From an uncultured Blautia sp. (GTDB taxonomy: Bacteria; Bacillota; Clostridia; Lachnospirales; Lachnospiraceae), in the NCBI GenBank assembly GCA_945872375.1, contig CAMBYR010000082.1:1-8041 (forward strand): a stretch of DNA of 8,041 nt, read 5' to 3'. Every line of letters starts with the position of its first letter. Position 1 is the stretch's first letter. The position numbers and the translations under genes were made by a program. The notes beneath the pieces are model-generated. The model had not been told where the DNA came from and made no database searches. It was given only the letters and a program-made list of their open reading frames with translations. Below, in pieces: positions 1-6,375 of this stretch.

Positions 1-317
1 CCATGCGGGATGCAATCGAAAATCTTTCCGTGAAGCCGCAGCTTCTTCTGAATGATGCGGTAACGATTCCGGGTGTGACGATTCCTCAGGTGCCCATTAT
101 CAAGGGAGATGCCAGGAGCGTTTCCATTGCCGCAGCAAGCATTGTGGCAAAGGTCACCAGAGACCGGATGATGGAAGCGTATGATGCCGAGCTGCCGGAA
201 TATGGCTTTGCATCCAACAAAGGGTATGGGTCGGCGGCTCATATAGAAGCACTTCGTAAATACGGGCCAAGCCCGATTCACCGGGCATCCTTTATCGGAG
301 GGATATTAGATCGCTGA
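1..317 (+). CDS. rnhB: Ribonuclease HII, C-terminal part (5' end outside window)
   Basis: This enzyme cleaves the RNA strand of RNA/DNA hybrids and starts removal of single ribonucleotides from DNA. Only about the last 105 residues are visible. The reading frame is open to the left edge, so the ATG at base 3 is an internal methionine and not the start. Counting from that Met, Asp18 (LLND) and Asp36 (IIKGD) are 18 residues apart, the spacing of the third and fourth carboxylates of the family's DEDD active site. The first two (in the DEVGRG motif) would lie upstream. The stretch SIAAASIVAKVTRDRMM and the C-terminal GYG...H...L...G...HR.SF pattern are hallmarks of the family. No truncation is seen at the 3' end, which closes with TGA. 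It is the first visible gene of a rightward block with the YraN-family gene and pgeF, a common clostridial arrangement. Confidence 0.95.
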   Translation, partial: MRDAIENLSVKPQLLLNDAVTIPGVTIPQVPIIKGDARSVSIAAASIVAKVTRDRMMEAYDAELPEYGFASNKGYGSAAHIEALRKYGPSPIHRASFIGGILDR

Positions 318-389
318 CCACCTGACAACTTGCCGGCACACTGGGAGATCTACAAAAGATACCTACATAACAGGAAAAGAGAGAAGCAT

Positions 390-746
390 TTGCAGAATAA
401 AAGAAAACAGGGGGCTCTGTATGAACGATATGCGGCAGAGTACCTGGAAAGGCAGGGGCTGGAAATTCTGGAAGAAAACTATCGCTGCAGAATGGGCGAG
501 GTGGATCTTATTGCCAGAGACGGTTCCTGTCTTGTTTTTATAGAAGTGAAGTATCGTTCCGGCAGAACAGACGGGTTTGCTGCTGAAGCAGTCAATCTGA
601 GAAAACAGAAGGTGATCGGAAAGGTAGCCGCTTATTATCTGATGACTCACTTTGATACTGTGGACGTACAGTGCCGGTTTGATGTGGTTGCTTTTGACGG
701 AAAAACAATGCACTGGTACCGGAATGCGTTTTCGTATTCCGAATAA
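390..746 (+). CDS. YraN/UPF0102 family putative endonuclease
   Basis: A 118-residue protein of the UPF0102 (YraN) family, which has a restriction-endonuclease-like fold. Its cellular role is not established, though it often sits beside rnhB, as here. Visible motifs are the N-terminal NKRKQGALYE...A..YL...G..IL, then N-Y-R-C-R-M-G-E-V-D-L-I-A (Glu37 and Asp39), then F-I-E-V-K (Glu52, Lys54). These match the acidic/lysine set of the nuclease fold. I chose the TTG at 390 because the product then begins where the family normally does, has the usual length (about 115-120) and is preceded by a purine-rich AGGAAAAGAGAG. The frame stays open upstream to another TTG at 330 (138 residues), but that codon lacks a nearby Shine-Dalgarno sequence and would add a basic tail untypical of the family. 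There is no ATG start in this frame before the conserved domain. It ends 15 nt before pgeF. Confidence 0.9.
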   Translation: MQNKRKQGALYERYAAEYLERQGLEILEENYRCRMGEVDLIARDGSCLVFIEVKYRSGRTDGFAAEAVNLRKQKVIGKVAAYYLMTHFDTVDVQCRFDVVAFDGKTMHWYRNAFSYSE

Positions 747-761
747 AATGCGGAGGAGCTT

Positions 762-1625
762 ATGAACATAAAATGGCACGACAGAAAAAAAGAATGCATG
801 AAAGTCAGGGAAAGGGATGGCGTCACCGTTCTTACCTGGCCGGAGCTTGAGAAACTGACAGACTATGCTCATTGTTTTACCACCAGGCTTGGAGGGGTGA
901 GCACCGGAATCTACAGTTCGATGAACCTGAGCTTTACCCGGGGTGACAGGGACGAGGATGTCCGGGAAAACTTCAGGAGGATTTCCCATGTACTTGGATT
1001 TGAACCGGAGGATATTGTCACATCGGATCAGACCCATACCACCAATGTGCGAAGAATCAGCGGAGAGGACAGGGGCTGCGGCGTGACGAAACCCAGACGG
1101 TTTATGGATGTGGATGGCCTTGTGACAAATGTTCCGGGGATTCTGCTTGCTACATTTTATGCAGATTGTGTGCCGTTATATTTTGTGGATCCTGAGAAAA
1201 AAGCCATAGGTCTTTCACATTCCGGCTGGAGAGGAACGGCCGGACGTATGGGTGCTGCGACTGTGAAAATGATGAAGAGAGAATTCGGAACGAATCCGGC
1301 AGACCTTTATGCCGCTGTCGGACCATCCATCTGTCAGGAGTGCTATGAAGTCAGTGAGGACGTGATCGATGCATTCCGAAAGTCCTTTTCTCCACAACAG
1401 GAGGGAAGTCTGTTTTACAGAAAAGAAAACGGAAAATATCAGTTGAATTTATGGGAAGCAAACAGGATCGTTCTGCAGGAAGCCGGAATCCCGGAAGAAC
1501 GTATTTTTCTGCCGAATCTCTGTACCTGCTGCAACCCTGAGTTTTTATTTTCACACAGAGCAACCAGGGGAAAACGGGGAAATCTGGCTGCATTCCTTGG
1601 CATAAAAGCAGGCTCCCGGGATTGA
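762..1625 (+). CDS. pgeF: Peptidoglycan editing factor PgeF / YfiH-YlmD family purine nucleoside phosphorylase (laccase-domain protein)
   Basis: A 287-residue member of the YfiH/YlmD (Cu-oxidase_4) family. Members have been described as polyphenol oxidases, as purine nucleoside phosphorylases/adenosine deaminases (the FAMIN-related activity), and in E. coli as PgeF, which limits wrong residues in peptidoglycan precursors. The three family metal ligands are present: His92 (DQTHT), Cys136 (YADCVPL) and His153 (SHSGWRGTAGRM). Other landmarks are the FTTRLGGVS start of the domain, GPSICQECYEV near 187-197 and the C-terminal CTCCNPEFLFSHRAT..GKRGN region. Length is slightly above the usual 250-280 because of about 12 extra N-terminal residues. 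The ATG at 762 is supported by GGAGGAG 4-10 nt upstream; a second ATG at 798 has no such site. The gene follows the YraN gene closely, probably in one transcript, and its TGA stop lies in the loop of the downstream terminator. Which activity dominates here cannot be told from sequence. Confidence 0.94.
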   Translation: MNIKWHDRKKECMKVRERDGVTVLTWPELEKLTDYAHCFTTRLGGVSTGIYSSMNLSFTRGDRDEDVRENFRRISHVLGFEPEDIVTSDQTHTTNVRRISGEDRGCGVTKPRRFMDVDGLVTNVPGILLATFYADCVPLYFVDPEKKAIGLSHSGWRGTAGRMGAATVKMMKREFGTNPADLYAAVGPSICQECYEVSEDVIDAFRKSFSPQQEGSLFYRKENGKYQLNLWEANRIVLQEAGIPEERIFLPNLCTCCNPEFLFSHRATRGKRGNLAAFLGIKAGSRD

Positions 1626-1646
1626 CCGGAAGCCTGTCAATTTTTT
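1608..1646. terminator. Intrinsic terminator between convergent pgeF and prs, probably bidirectional
   Basis: The stem is 5' CAGGCT-c-CCGG and 3' CCGG-a-AGCCTG: ten Watson-Crick pairs with one internal C/A mismatch and a six-base loop GATTGA. On the + strand the stem is followed by CAA and six Ts (1641-1646). On the - strand it is followed by C then TTTT, a weaker tract. The TGA stop of pgeF (1623-1625) forms part of the loop, and prs ends at 1645 inside the T tract. The hairpin therefore fits a shared terminator for the two convergent units, better for pgeF than for prs. Confidence 0.8.
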
Positions 1647-2823
1647 ATGATTTATAATTTTTTACTTTTTCCATCAGTTCCATGATCTTCTCATTGCTGG
1701 AACGTACCTTTTCCACAGAAACATCATGATTGATGATGTCGATGATGCTTGCCAGGTATTTGCTCATGTTTGCTTCAATGTAATATGGTTTTGTGAGAAG
1801 CTCCGGCAGACGGTAATTCAGGTTTGTTGTGATTACCTTATCCAGCCATCCCTTTTCATAGTATTCATCGAATTTGCTGAGTCCGTCTGTGAATAATCCA
1901 TAGGTGGTACAGATAAATACGCGGTTTGCCTTGCGTTCCTTGATCTGCTTTGCCACATCCAGCATACTTTCTCCGGAGGAGATCATATCGTCGATGATGA
2001 CAACATCCTTTCCTTCTACGGAATCTCCCAGAAATTCATGGGCTACAATGGGATTTTTGCCGTTTACAACGGTGGAATAATCCCGGCGTTTATAAAACAT
2101 ACCCATATCCACACCAAGAATATTGGAAAAATAAACGGCTCTTGACATTGCTCCTTCATCGGGACTGATGATCATCAGATGATCGTTGTCCAGATGGAAA
2201 TCCGGAACATTTTTTACCAGAGCTTTTAAGAACTGGTAAGTGGGGAAGAAGTTGTCAAAGCCATTCAGCGGAATGGAGTTCTGAACGCGGGGATCGTGGG
2301 CGTCAAATGTAATAAAGTTGGATACGCCCATCTCACTGAGCTCTTTCAGCATCAGAGCGCAGTCCAGAGATTCCCGTTTGGTACGCCGATGCTGCCGGCC
2401 TTCGTAAAGAAACGGCATGATCACATTAATTCGATGTGCTTTGCCTGTAGCAGCGGAAATAATACGTTTCAGATCCTGGTAATGATTGTCCGGAGACATA
2501 TGATTTTCATGGCCGCACACGGTATATGTCTGGCTGTAATTCGTAACATCTACCATGATATAGAGGTCAGTACCGCGGACAGATTCTTTGATATATCCTT
2601 TTCCTTCGCCGGTACCGAAACGGACACATTCACATTCCACAAGAAAAGATTTTTCGCTGTATCCCTGCGGAATGATGCTGAGCTGCTTTCTGGCAACAAG
2701 TTCTTTACGGAATTTTACCAGTTTTTTATCTACTTCACGGGCAAGATCCTGGCAGCCTGCAAGAGCGGCAATACGGATAGGAGCTACCGGAAGAGATTTT
2801 TCAAGTAATTCAATGTTTGGCAT
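1645..2823 (-). CDS. prs: Ribose-phosphate pyrophosphokinase (PRPP synthetase), long clostridial form
   Basis: Predicted to transfer pyrophosphate from ATP to ribose 5-phosphate, giving PRPP for purine, pyrimidine, NAD, histidine and tryptophan synthesis in the cytoplasm. The type I phosphoribosyltransferase PRPP loop is at about 273-288 (VVIIDDMISSGESM). An ATP-loop equivalent, EGRQHRR, lies at 141-147, F-D-A-H-D-P at 173-178 matches the family's D-L-H segment, and I-S-P-D-E-G...R-A at 219-229 matches the V-S-P-D-x-G motif. At 392 residues it is much longer than the usual ~315-residue enzyme, with additions spread over the N- and C-termini. Several signature positions differ from the textbook enzyme: RQH instead of RQD, and SSGES instead of a T-G-G-T type loop. 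I infer the divergent Prs family annotated in Lachnospiraceae. The ATG at 2823 is chosen because AGGAGG lies 6 nt upstream. The frame continues 25 codons further, but that part overlaps the promoter. The gene is a single leftward unit with its own promoter. Confidence 0.9.
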   Translation of the reverse strand: MPNIELLEKSLPVAPIRIAALAGCQDLAREVDKKLVKFRKELVARKQLSIIPQGYSEKSFLVECECVRFGTGEGKGYIKESVRGTDLYIMVDVTNYSQTYTVCGHENHMSPDNHYQDLKRIISAATGKAHRINVIMPFLYEGRQHRRTKRESLDCALMLKELSEMGVSNFITFDAHDPRVQNSIPLNGFDNFFPTYQFLKALVKNVPDFHLDNDHLMIISPDEGAMSRAVYFSNILGVDMGMFYKRRDYSTVVNGKNPIVAHEFLGDSVEGKDVVIIDDMISSGESMLDVAKQIKERKANRVFICTTYGLFTDGLSKFDEYYEKGWLDKVITTNLNYRLPELLTKPYYIEANMSKYLASIIDIINHDVSVEKVRSSNEKIMELMEKVKNYKS

Positions 2824-2869
2824 GTTATTCCTCCTAAGTAATCCATTTTGGTAAACGGATGATACTTCA

Positions 2870-2898
2870 TTTATAACATTTGACCGAAATCCAGTCAA
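2870..2898 (-). promoter_or_regulatory. Predicted sigma-A promoter of prs (extended -10)
   Basis: Read on the - strand: -35 TTGACT (2893-2898), a 17-bp spacer, and -10 TATAAA (2870-2875) preceded by TGT, an extended -10. Transcription would start near 2863 and leave a leader of about 40 nt before the prs ATG. The match to consensus is strong (5 of 6 at each hexamer). The spacer and -35 together contain an inverted repeat TTGAC-N9-GTCAA (2880-2898), which may or may not be an operator. Confidence 0.7.
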
Positions 2899-2906
2899 GG
2901 AATTTA

Positions 2907-2935
2907 TTGATTTTTACATCCAAAATTGCTATTAT
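2907..2935 (+). promoter_or_regulatory. Predicted sigma-A promoter of the DUF512-der-plsY-gpsA operon
   Basis: -35 TTGATT (2907-2912), a 17-bp spacer, and -10 TATTAT (2930-2935), giving a predicted start near 2942 and a leader of about 90 nt. It lies back to back with the prs promoter, with only 8 bp between the two -35 hexamers. No other convincing promoter was seen in the tightly spaced genes downstream, so this one probably serves all four. Confidence 0.65.
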
Positions 2936-2941
2936 GGTTAG

Positions 2942-3031
2942 AGTACAGGAAAATTATATGTGGGTGTTCAGCAGGCAAACCTCATATCCGTAAAGCTGCT
3001 GAACCGGAATGATGTATTCAGGGAGTGTGCC
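2942..3031 (+). promoter_or_regulatory. Structured leader of the DUF512 operon with an inverted repeat and a possible small upstream ORF
   Basis: The predicted 90-nt leader contains a perfect 9-bp inverted repeat, GTTCAGCAG (2966-2974) and CTGCTGAAC (2996-3004), separated by 21 nt. It also holds a short reading frame from ATG 2958 to TAA 2993 (11 residues, MWVFSRQTSYP) with AGGA 7 nt upstream. A competing pairing of ATATG (2956-2960) with CATAT (2983-2987) is possible. No T tract follows the hairpin, so it is not an intrinsic terminator, and I do not recognise it as a known riboswitch. A regulatory role is inference. Confidence 0.35.
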
Positions 3032-4438
3032 ATGAAAAAAAACAGACATGTGATTTCCAGGGTCCTTCCCGGCAGTATTGCAGAGGAACTGGAAGTAGAA
3101 ACCGGAGACATTCTGCTTTCCGTTAATGATATGGAAGTGGAGGATGTTCTGGATTACCGGTACCTGATGAATGAGGAAGAAGTGGTTCTTCAGATAGAAA
3201 AAAAGAACGGAGAGATCTGGGATCTGGAAGTGCAGAAGGATTATGAAGAAGATATGGGAATGGAATTTGACAGCGGCCTGATGGACGATTACCGTTCCTG
3301 TTCCAATCGCTGTATTTTCTGCTTTATTGATCAGATGCCTTCGGGAATGAGAGATACCCTTTATTTTAAAGATGATGATACCAGGCTGTCTTTTCTGCAG
3401 GGAAATTATGTGACGCTGACAAATATGAGCGAACATGATATCGACAGGATTATCCGTTATCGCCTGGAGCCTATGAATATTTCCTTTCAGACCATGAATC
3501 CGGAACTTCGCTGCAGGATGCTGCGAAATCGTTTTGCGGGAACGGCGCTGGAAAAGGTCCGCCGTCTGTATGATGCCGGAATTGCCATGAACGGACAGGT
3601 AGTGCTTTGCCGCGGCATAAATGACGGGGCAGAGCTGGAATATACGCTGCAGCAGCTTTCCGTCTACGCGCCGGTACTGGAAAGTGTGTCGATCGTTCCT
3701 GTGGGCTTGACAAAATACCGGGAAGGGTTGTATCCTTTACAGGCGTTTACCCGTGAAGATGCGTGTGCTCTTCTGGAGCAGGTTCACCGGTGGCAGAAGA
3801 TCATGATGGAACGCTGCGGCCTTCATTTTGTTCATGCTTCCGATGAATGGTATATTCTGGCAGGCAGGGAGCTTCCGGAAGAAGATTCCTATGACGGATA
3901 TCTTCAGCTTGAAAATGGAGTGGGAATGCTCAGGCTTCTGGAAAATGAAGTGAAAGAGGAACTGGAAAGACGCCAGGGGGATGACCGTGAGGTTTCGGTG
4001 ACTATTGCTACAGGAAAACTGGCAGGGCCGTTTCTGGAATCCTTTGTTGGTCTGATCCGCCAGAAATATCCGAACGTACATGCGGACATCCGTGTGATCG
4101 TAAACAGGTTCTTTGGAGAAAATATTACGGTTTCCGGTTTGATCACAGGGCGCGATTTGAAGGAGCAGCTTTCCGGTACGGAGCTTGGAGACAGGATCCT
4201 TCTTCCGTGCAATATGCTTCGGAGCGGGGAATCCGTATTTCTTGATGATATGACAGTGGAGGAGCTTTCTGCTTCTCTTGGAAAAGAAATCAGAATTGTA
4301 GATGAAGGCGGTGCAGATTTCGTATCGGCCGTCCTGGAACCAGAGGAAGAGAAAATACTCAGAAGGAGACAAATGTATGAGCAAACCAGTAGTTGCCATA
4401 GTGGGCAGGCCGAATGTGGGGAAATCCACTCTGTTTAA
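3032..4438 (+). CDS. DUF512 family PDZ / radical-SAM-like iron-sulfur protein
   Basis: A 468-residue protein of the DUF512 family (related to the TIGR03279 putative FeS oxidoreductases). Its reaction is unknown. Residues about 6-70 form a PDZ-like segment (V..VLPGS.A.EL....GD.LLS.N). A cysteine cluster follows, Cys90-x3-Cys94-x2-Cys97 (S-C-S-N-R-C-I-F-C-F), the spacing used by radical SAM enzymes to hold a 4Fe-4S cluster. The core then shows LQGNYVTLTN, M-N-P-E-L-R, GINDG, VPVGLTKYR and A-S-D-E-W-Y. The C-terminal DUF512 region carries the ENGVGM segment, TGKLAGPF and LPCNMLRSGE..FLDDMTVEEL. No signal peptide or membrane segment is evident. The ATG at 3032 is preceded by GGGAG 6 nt upstream. 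A GTG at 2960 in the same frame would add 24 residues that coincide with the leader hairpin, so I reject it. Unusually, the 3' end runs 62 nt into der, so the last ~20 residues are encoded by der sequence in another frame. Confidence 0.9.
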   Translation: MKKNRHVISRVLPGSIAEELEVETGDILLSVNDMEVEDVLDYRYLMNEEEVVLQIEKKNGEIWDLEVQKDYEEDMGMEFDSGLMDDYRSCSNRCIFCFIDQMPSGMRDTLYFKDDDTRLSFLQGNYVTLTNMSEHDIDRIIRYRLEPMNISFQTMNPELRCRMLRNRFAGTALEKVRRLYDAGIAMNGQVVLCRGINDGAELEYTLQQLSVYAPVLESVSIVPVGLTKYREGLYPLQAFTREDACALLEQVHRWQKIMMERCGLHFVHASDEWYILAGRELPEEDSYDGYLQLENGVGMLRLLENEVKEELERRQGDDREVSVTIATGKLAGPFLESFVGLIRQKYPNVHADIRVIVNRFFGENITVSGLITGRDLKEQLSGTELGDRILLPCNMLRSGESVFLDDMTVEELSASLGKEIRIVDEGGADFVSAVLEPEEEKILRRRQMYEQTSSCHSGQAECGEIHSV

Positions 4439-5708
4439 TGCTCTGGCAGGAGAGAAGATCTCCATTGTAAAGGATACGCCGGGTGTTACCAGAGACAGGA
4501 TCTACGCGGATGTTACATGGCTTGATAAATCGTTTACTCTGATTGATACCGGTGGCATTGAACCGGACAGCAGAGATATTATCCTGTCGCAGATGCGTGA
4601 GCAGGCACAGATTGCCATTGATACAGCGGATGTGATCATTTTTATCACCGATGTAAGGCAGGGACTTGTGGATTCGGATTCCAAAGTGGCTGATATGCTT
4701 CGCCGCAGCGGAAAACCGGTCATTCTGGCAGTCAACAAGGTAGACAGTGTTCAGAAATTTATGATGGATGTGTATGAGTTTTACAATCTCGGAATCGGAG
4801 AACCGATTGCAATCTCGGCAGCCAACCGGATGGGAATGGGAGATATGCTGGATGAAGTGATCCGGTATTTTCCGGAGGATGACAATGCCGAGGAAGATGA
4901 CGACATTCCGAGAATCGCTGTGGTTGGAAAGCCGAATGTCGGAAAATCATCTCTGATCAACAAGCTTTTGGGAGAGGATCGTGTGATCGTTTCCGATATT
5001 GCCGGAACGACCCGTGATGCCATTGATACCAGAGTTACCTGGCAGGACAGAGACTATATTTTTATCGACACGGCCGGACTTCGCCGGAAGGGCAAAATCA
5101 AAGAGGAAATTGAACGGTACAGTGTGATCCGTACTGTAACGGCTGTAGAGCGGGCAAGTGTGGTGGTAATTATGATCGATGCCACGGAAGGCGTTACCGA
5201 GCAGGATGCAAAGATTGCCGGAATCGCTCATGAAAGAGGAAAAGGTGTGATCATCGCTGTAAATAAATGGGATGCCATTGAAAAGAATGATAAGACCATT
5301 TACCGTCACACCGAACGGATTCGTGAAGTGCTTTCCTATATGCCTTATGCGGAAATTGTTTTTATCTCTGCAAAAACAGGACTTCGGATCAGCCGTCTCT
5401 TTGAAACGATCGATGCCGTTATAGAAAATCAGACACTTCGTATTCAGACAGGTGTCCTGAACGAAATCCTTTCTGAGGCAGTGGCTATGCAGCAGCCGCC
5501 TTCTGATAAAGGAAGACGACTGAAGATCTATTATATGACACAGGTGGGCGTGCGTCCTCCGACATTTGTTATTTTTGTCAATGACAAGGAACTGATGCAT
5601 TTTTCCTATGTCAGATACCTGGAAAATAAAATCCGGGATGCATTTGGGTTCAGAGGAACGTCGCTGAAGTTTATCATCCGTGAACGCGGAGAAAAGGATG
5701 GGGTATGA
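4377..5708 (+). CDS. der: Ribosome biogenesis GTPase Der (EngA)
   Basis: A double-GTPase assembly factor of the 50S ribosomal subunit, essential in the bacteria tested. The 443-residue length is standard. First G domain: G1 GRPNVGKS (10-17), Thr in TPGVTRD (G2), D-T-G-G (57-60) and NKVD (120-123). An acidic linker (about 167-176) leads to the second G domain: GKPNVGKS (184-191), D-T-A-G (231-234), NKWD (296-299) and SAK (331-333). The KH-like C-terminal domain fills about 350-436 with the expected V-R-P-P-T-F and F.GT.L segments. All nucleotide-binding motifs are intact. The start at ATG 4377 has AAGGAG 8 nt upstream and begins MSKPVVAIVG, where the family begins. An ATG at 4373 is in a different frame. 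The upstream DUF512 gene overlaps by 62 nt, and plsY starts in the der stop codon (ATGA), so expression is probably coupled. Confidence 0.98.
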   Translation: MSKPVVAIVGRPNVGKSTLFNALAGEKISIVKDTPGVTRDRIYADVTWLDKSFTLIDTGGIEPDSRDIILSQMREQAQIAIDTADVIIFITDVRQGLVDSDSKVADMLRRSGKPVILAVNKVDSVQKFMMDVYEFYNLGIGEPIAISAANRMGMGDMLDEVIRYFPEDDNAEEDDDIPRIAVVGKPNVGKSSLINKLLGEDRVIVSDIAGTTRDAIDTRVTWQDRDYIFIDTAGLRRKGKIKEEIERYSVIRTVTAVERASVVVIMIDATEGVTEQDAKIAGIAHERGKGVIIAVNKWDAIEKNDKTIYRHTERIREVLSYMPYAEIVFISAKTGLRISRLFETIDAVIENQTLRIQTGVLNEILSEAVAMQQPPSDKGRRLKIYYMTQVGVRPPTFVIFVNDKELMHFSYVRYLENKIRDAFGFRGTSLKFIIRERGEKDGV

Positions 5709-6364
5709 TGGAACGTATTATTTGTTTGGCGATCGGATATGTTTTTGGCCTTTTTCAGACATCCTATATTATTGGCAAAATGCATCATACGGACATCCGT
5801 CAGCATGGGAGCGGGAATGCGGGTACCACCAATGCCTTTCGTACATTTGGAAAAAAGGCCGGTGCGCTGACTCTGCTTGGTGACTGCCTGAAATGCGTAT
5901 TTGCAATTGCCGCAGTCAGGCTTATTTTCCGCGGTTCGTGCGGTGATATTCTTCCGCTTTTGAGCATGTATGCAGCTGCAGGGTGTGTGCTGGGCCATAA
6001 TTTTCCGTTTTATATGAACTTTAAGGGCGGAAAGGGAATAGCTGCGTCTGTAGGAATGATCCTTGCATTTGACTGGAGAATATTCCTGATCTGTGCGGTC
6101 ATTTTCTTTGGACTGTTTTTTTCAATGCATTATGTTTCGCTTTGTTCTGTCAGTTCCTATATATCGGCGCTGATCATACTTATTATTTTTGGCGAAATGG
6201 GTTTTTATGGTATGGAACGTGCGTATACGCTGGAAATGTATCTTGTGATGGGCGCACTGACATTACTGGCCCTGTATCGTCACAGGACGAATATTCAGAG
6301 ACTGATGAACGGAACGGAAAATAAAATTTACCTTGGCGGAAAGGCCGGGAAAAAGAAAGATTAA
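5705..6364 (+). CDS. plsY: Acyl-phosphate:glycerol-3-phosphate acyltransferase PlsY
   Basis: An integral membrane enzyme that moves the acyl chain from acyl-phosphate (made by PlsX) to sn-glycerol 3-phosphate, giving lysophosphatidic acid, the first step of phospholipid synthesis. The 219 residues include hydrophobic segments near 3-24, 54-76, 82-100, 112-140 and 147-190, consistent with the family's multi-span topology. Motif 1, SGNAGTTNAFR (36-46), and motif 2, GHNFPFYMNFKGGKG (97-111), are clear. Motif 3 appears as HRTNIQRLMNGTE (193-205), and a basic tail follows. The ATG at 5705 overlaps the der TGA by four bases (ATGA), with AAGG 8 nt upstream. The next codon is also ATG (5708), so either may be used. 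It lies directly upstream of gpsA, which makes its glycerol-3-phosphate substrate. Confidence 0.97.
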   Translation: MMERIICLAIGYVFGLFQTSYIIGKMHHTDIRQHGSGNAGTTNAFRTFGKKAGALTLLGDCLKCVFAIAAVRLIFRGSCGDILPLLSMYAAAGCVLGHNFPFYMNFKGGKGIAASVGMILAFDWRIFLICAVIFFGLFFSMHYVSLCSVSSYISALIILIIFGEMGFYGMERAYTLEMYLVMGALTLLALYRHRTNIQRLMNGTENKIYLGGKAGKKKD

Positions 6365-6375
6365 GAGGTGTGGAT

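Noticed and set aside
330..389. N-terminal extension of the YraN-family protein from TTG 330
   Set aside because: No Shine-Dalgarno sequence at suitable spacing, and the added basic residues precede the normal family start. Not fully excluded, since both candidate starts are TTG.
363..1037. A 224-codon open frame on the - strand across the YraN gene and pgeF
   Set aside because: It is antisense to two well-supported genes, has no recognisable domain or ribosome binding site, and its composition reflects the complement of conserved coding sequence.
2296..2808. A 170-codon + strand open frame within prs
   Set aside because: It lies entirely opposite the conserved prs coding sequence and shows no family features of its own.
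2824..2898. Extension of PRPP synthetase upstream of ATG 2823
   Set aside because: The additional 25 codons overlap the predicted promoter, whereas AGGAGG sits exactly upstream of ATG 2823.
2960..3031. Extension of the DUF512 protein to a GTG start at 2960
   Set aside because: The extension would cover the leader inverted repeat, adds residues before the PDZ-like segment that look unrelated to the family, and competes with ATG 3032, which has GGGAG at ideal spacing.
3009..3035. Tiny frame ATG-ATG...TGA whose stop overlaps the DUF512 start codon (ATGA)
   Set aside because: Only 8 codons with a poor ribosome binding site. The ATGA overlap is easily a chance result.
3737..4465. Long - strand open frames opposite the DUF512 gene and der
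   Set aside because: These are shadows of conserved + strand genes. They have no start signals and no recognisable protein motifs.
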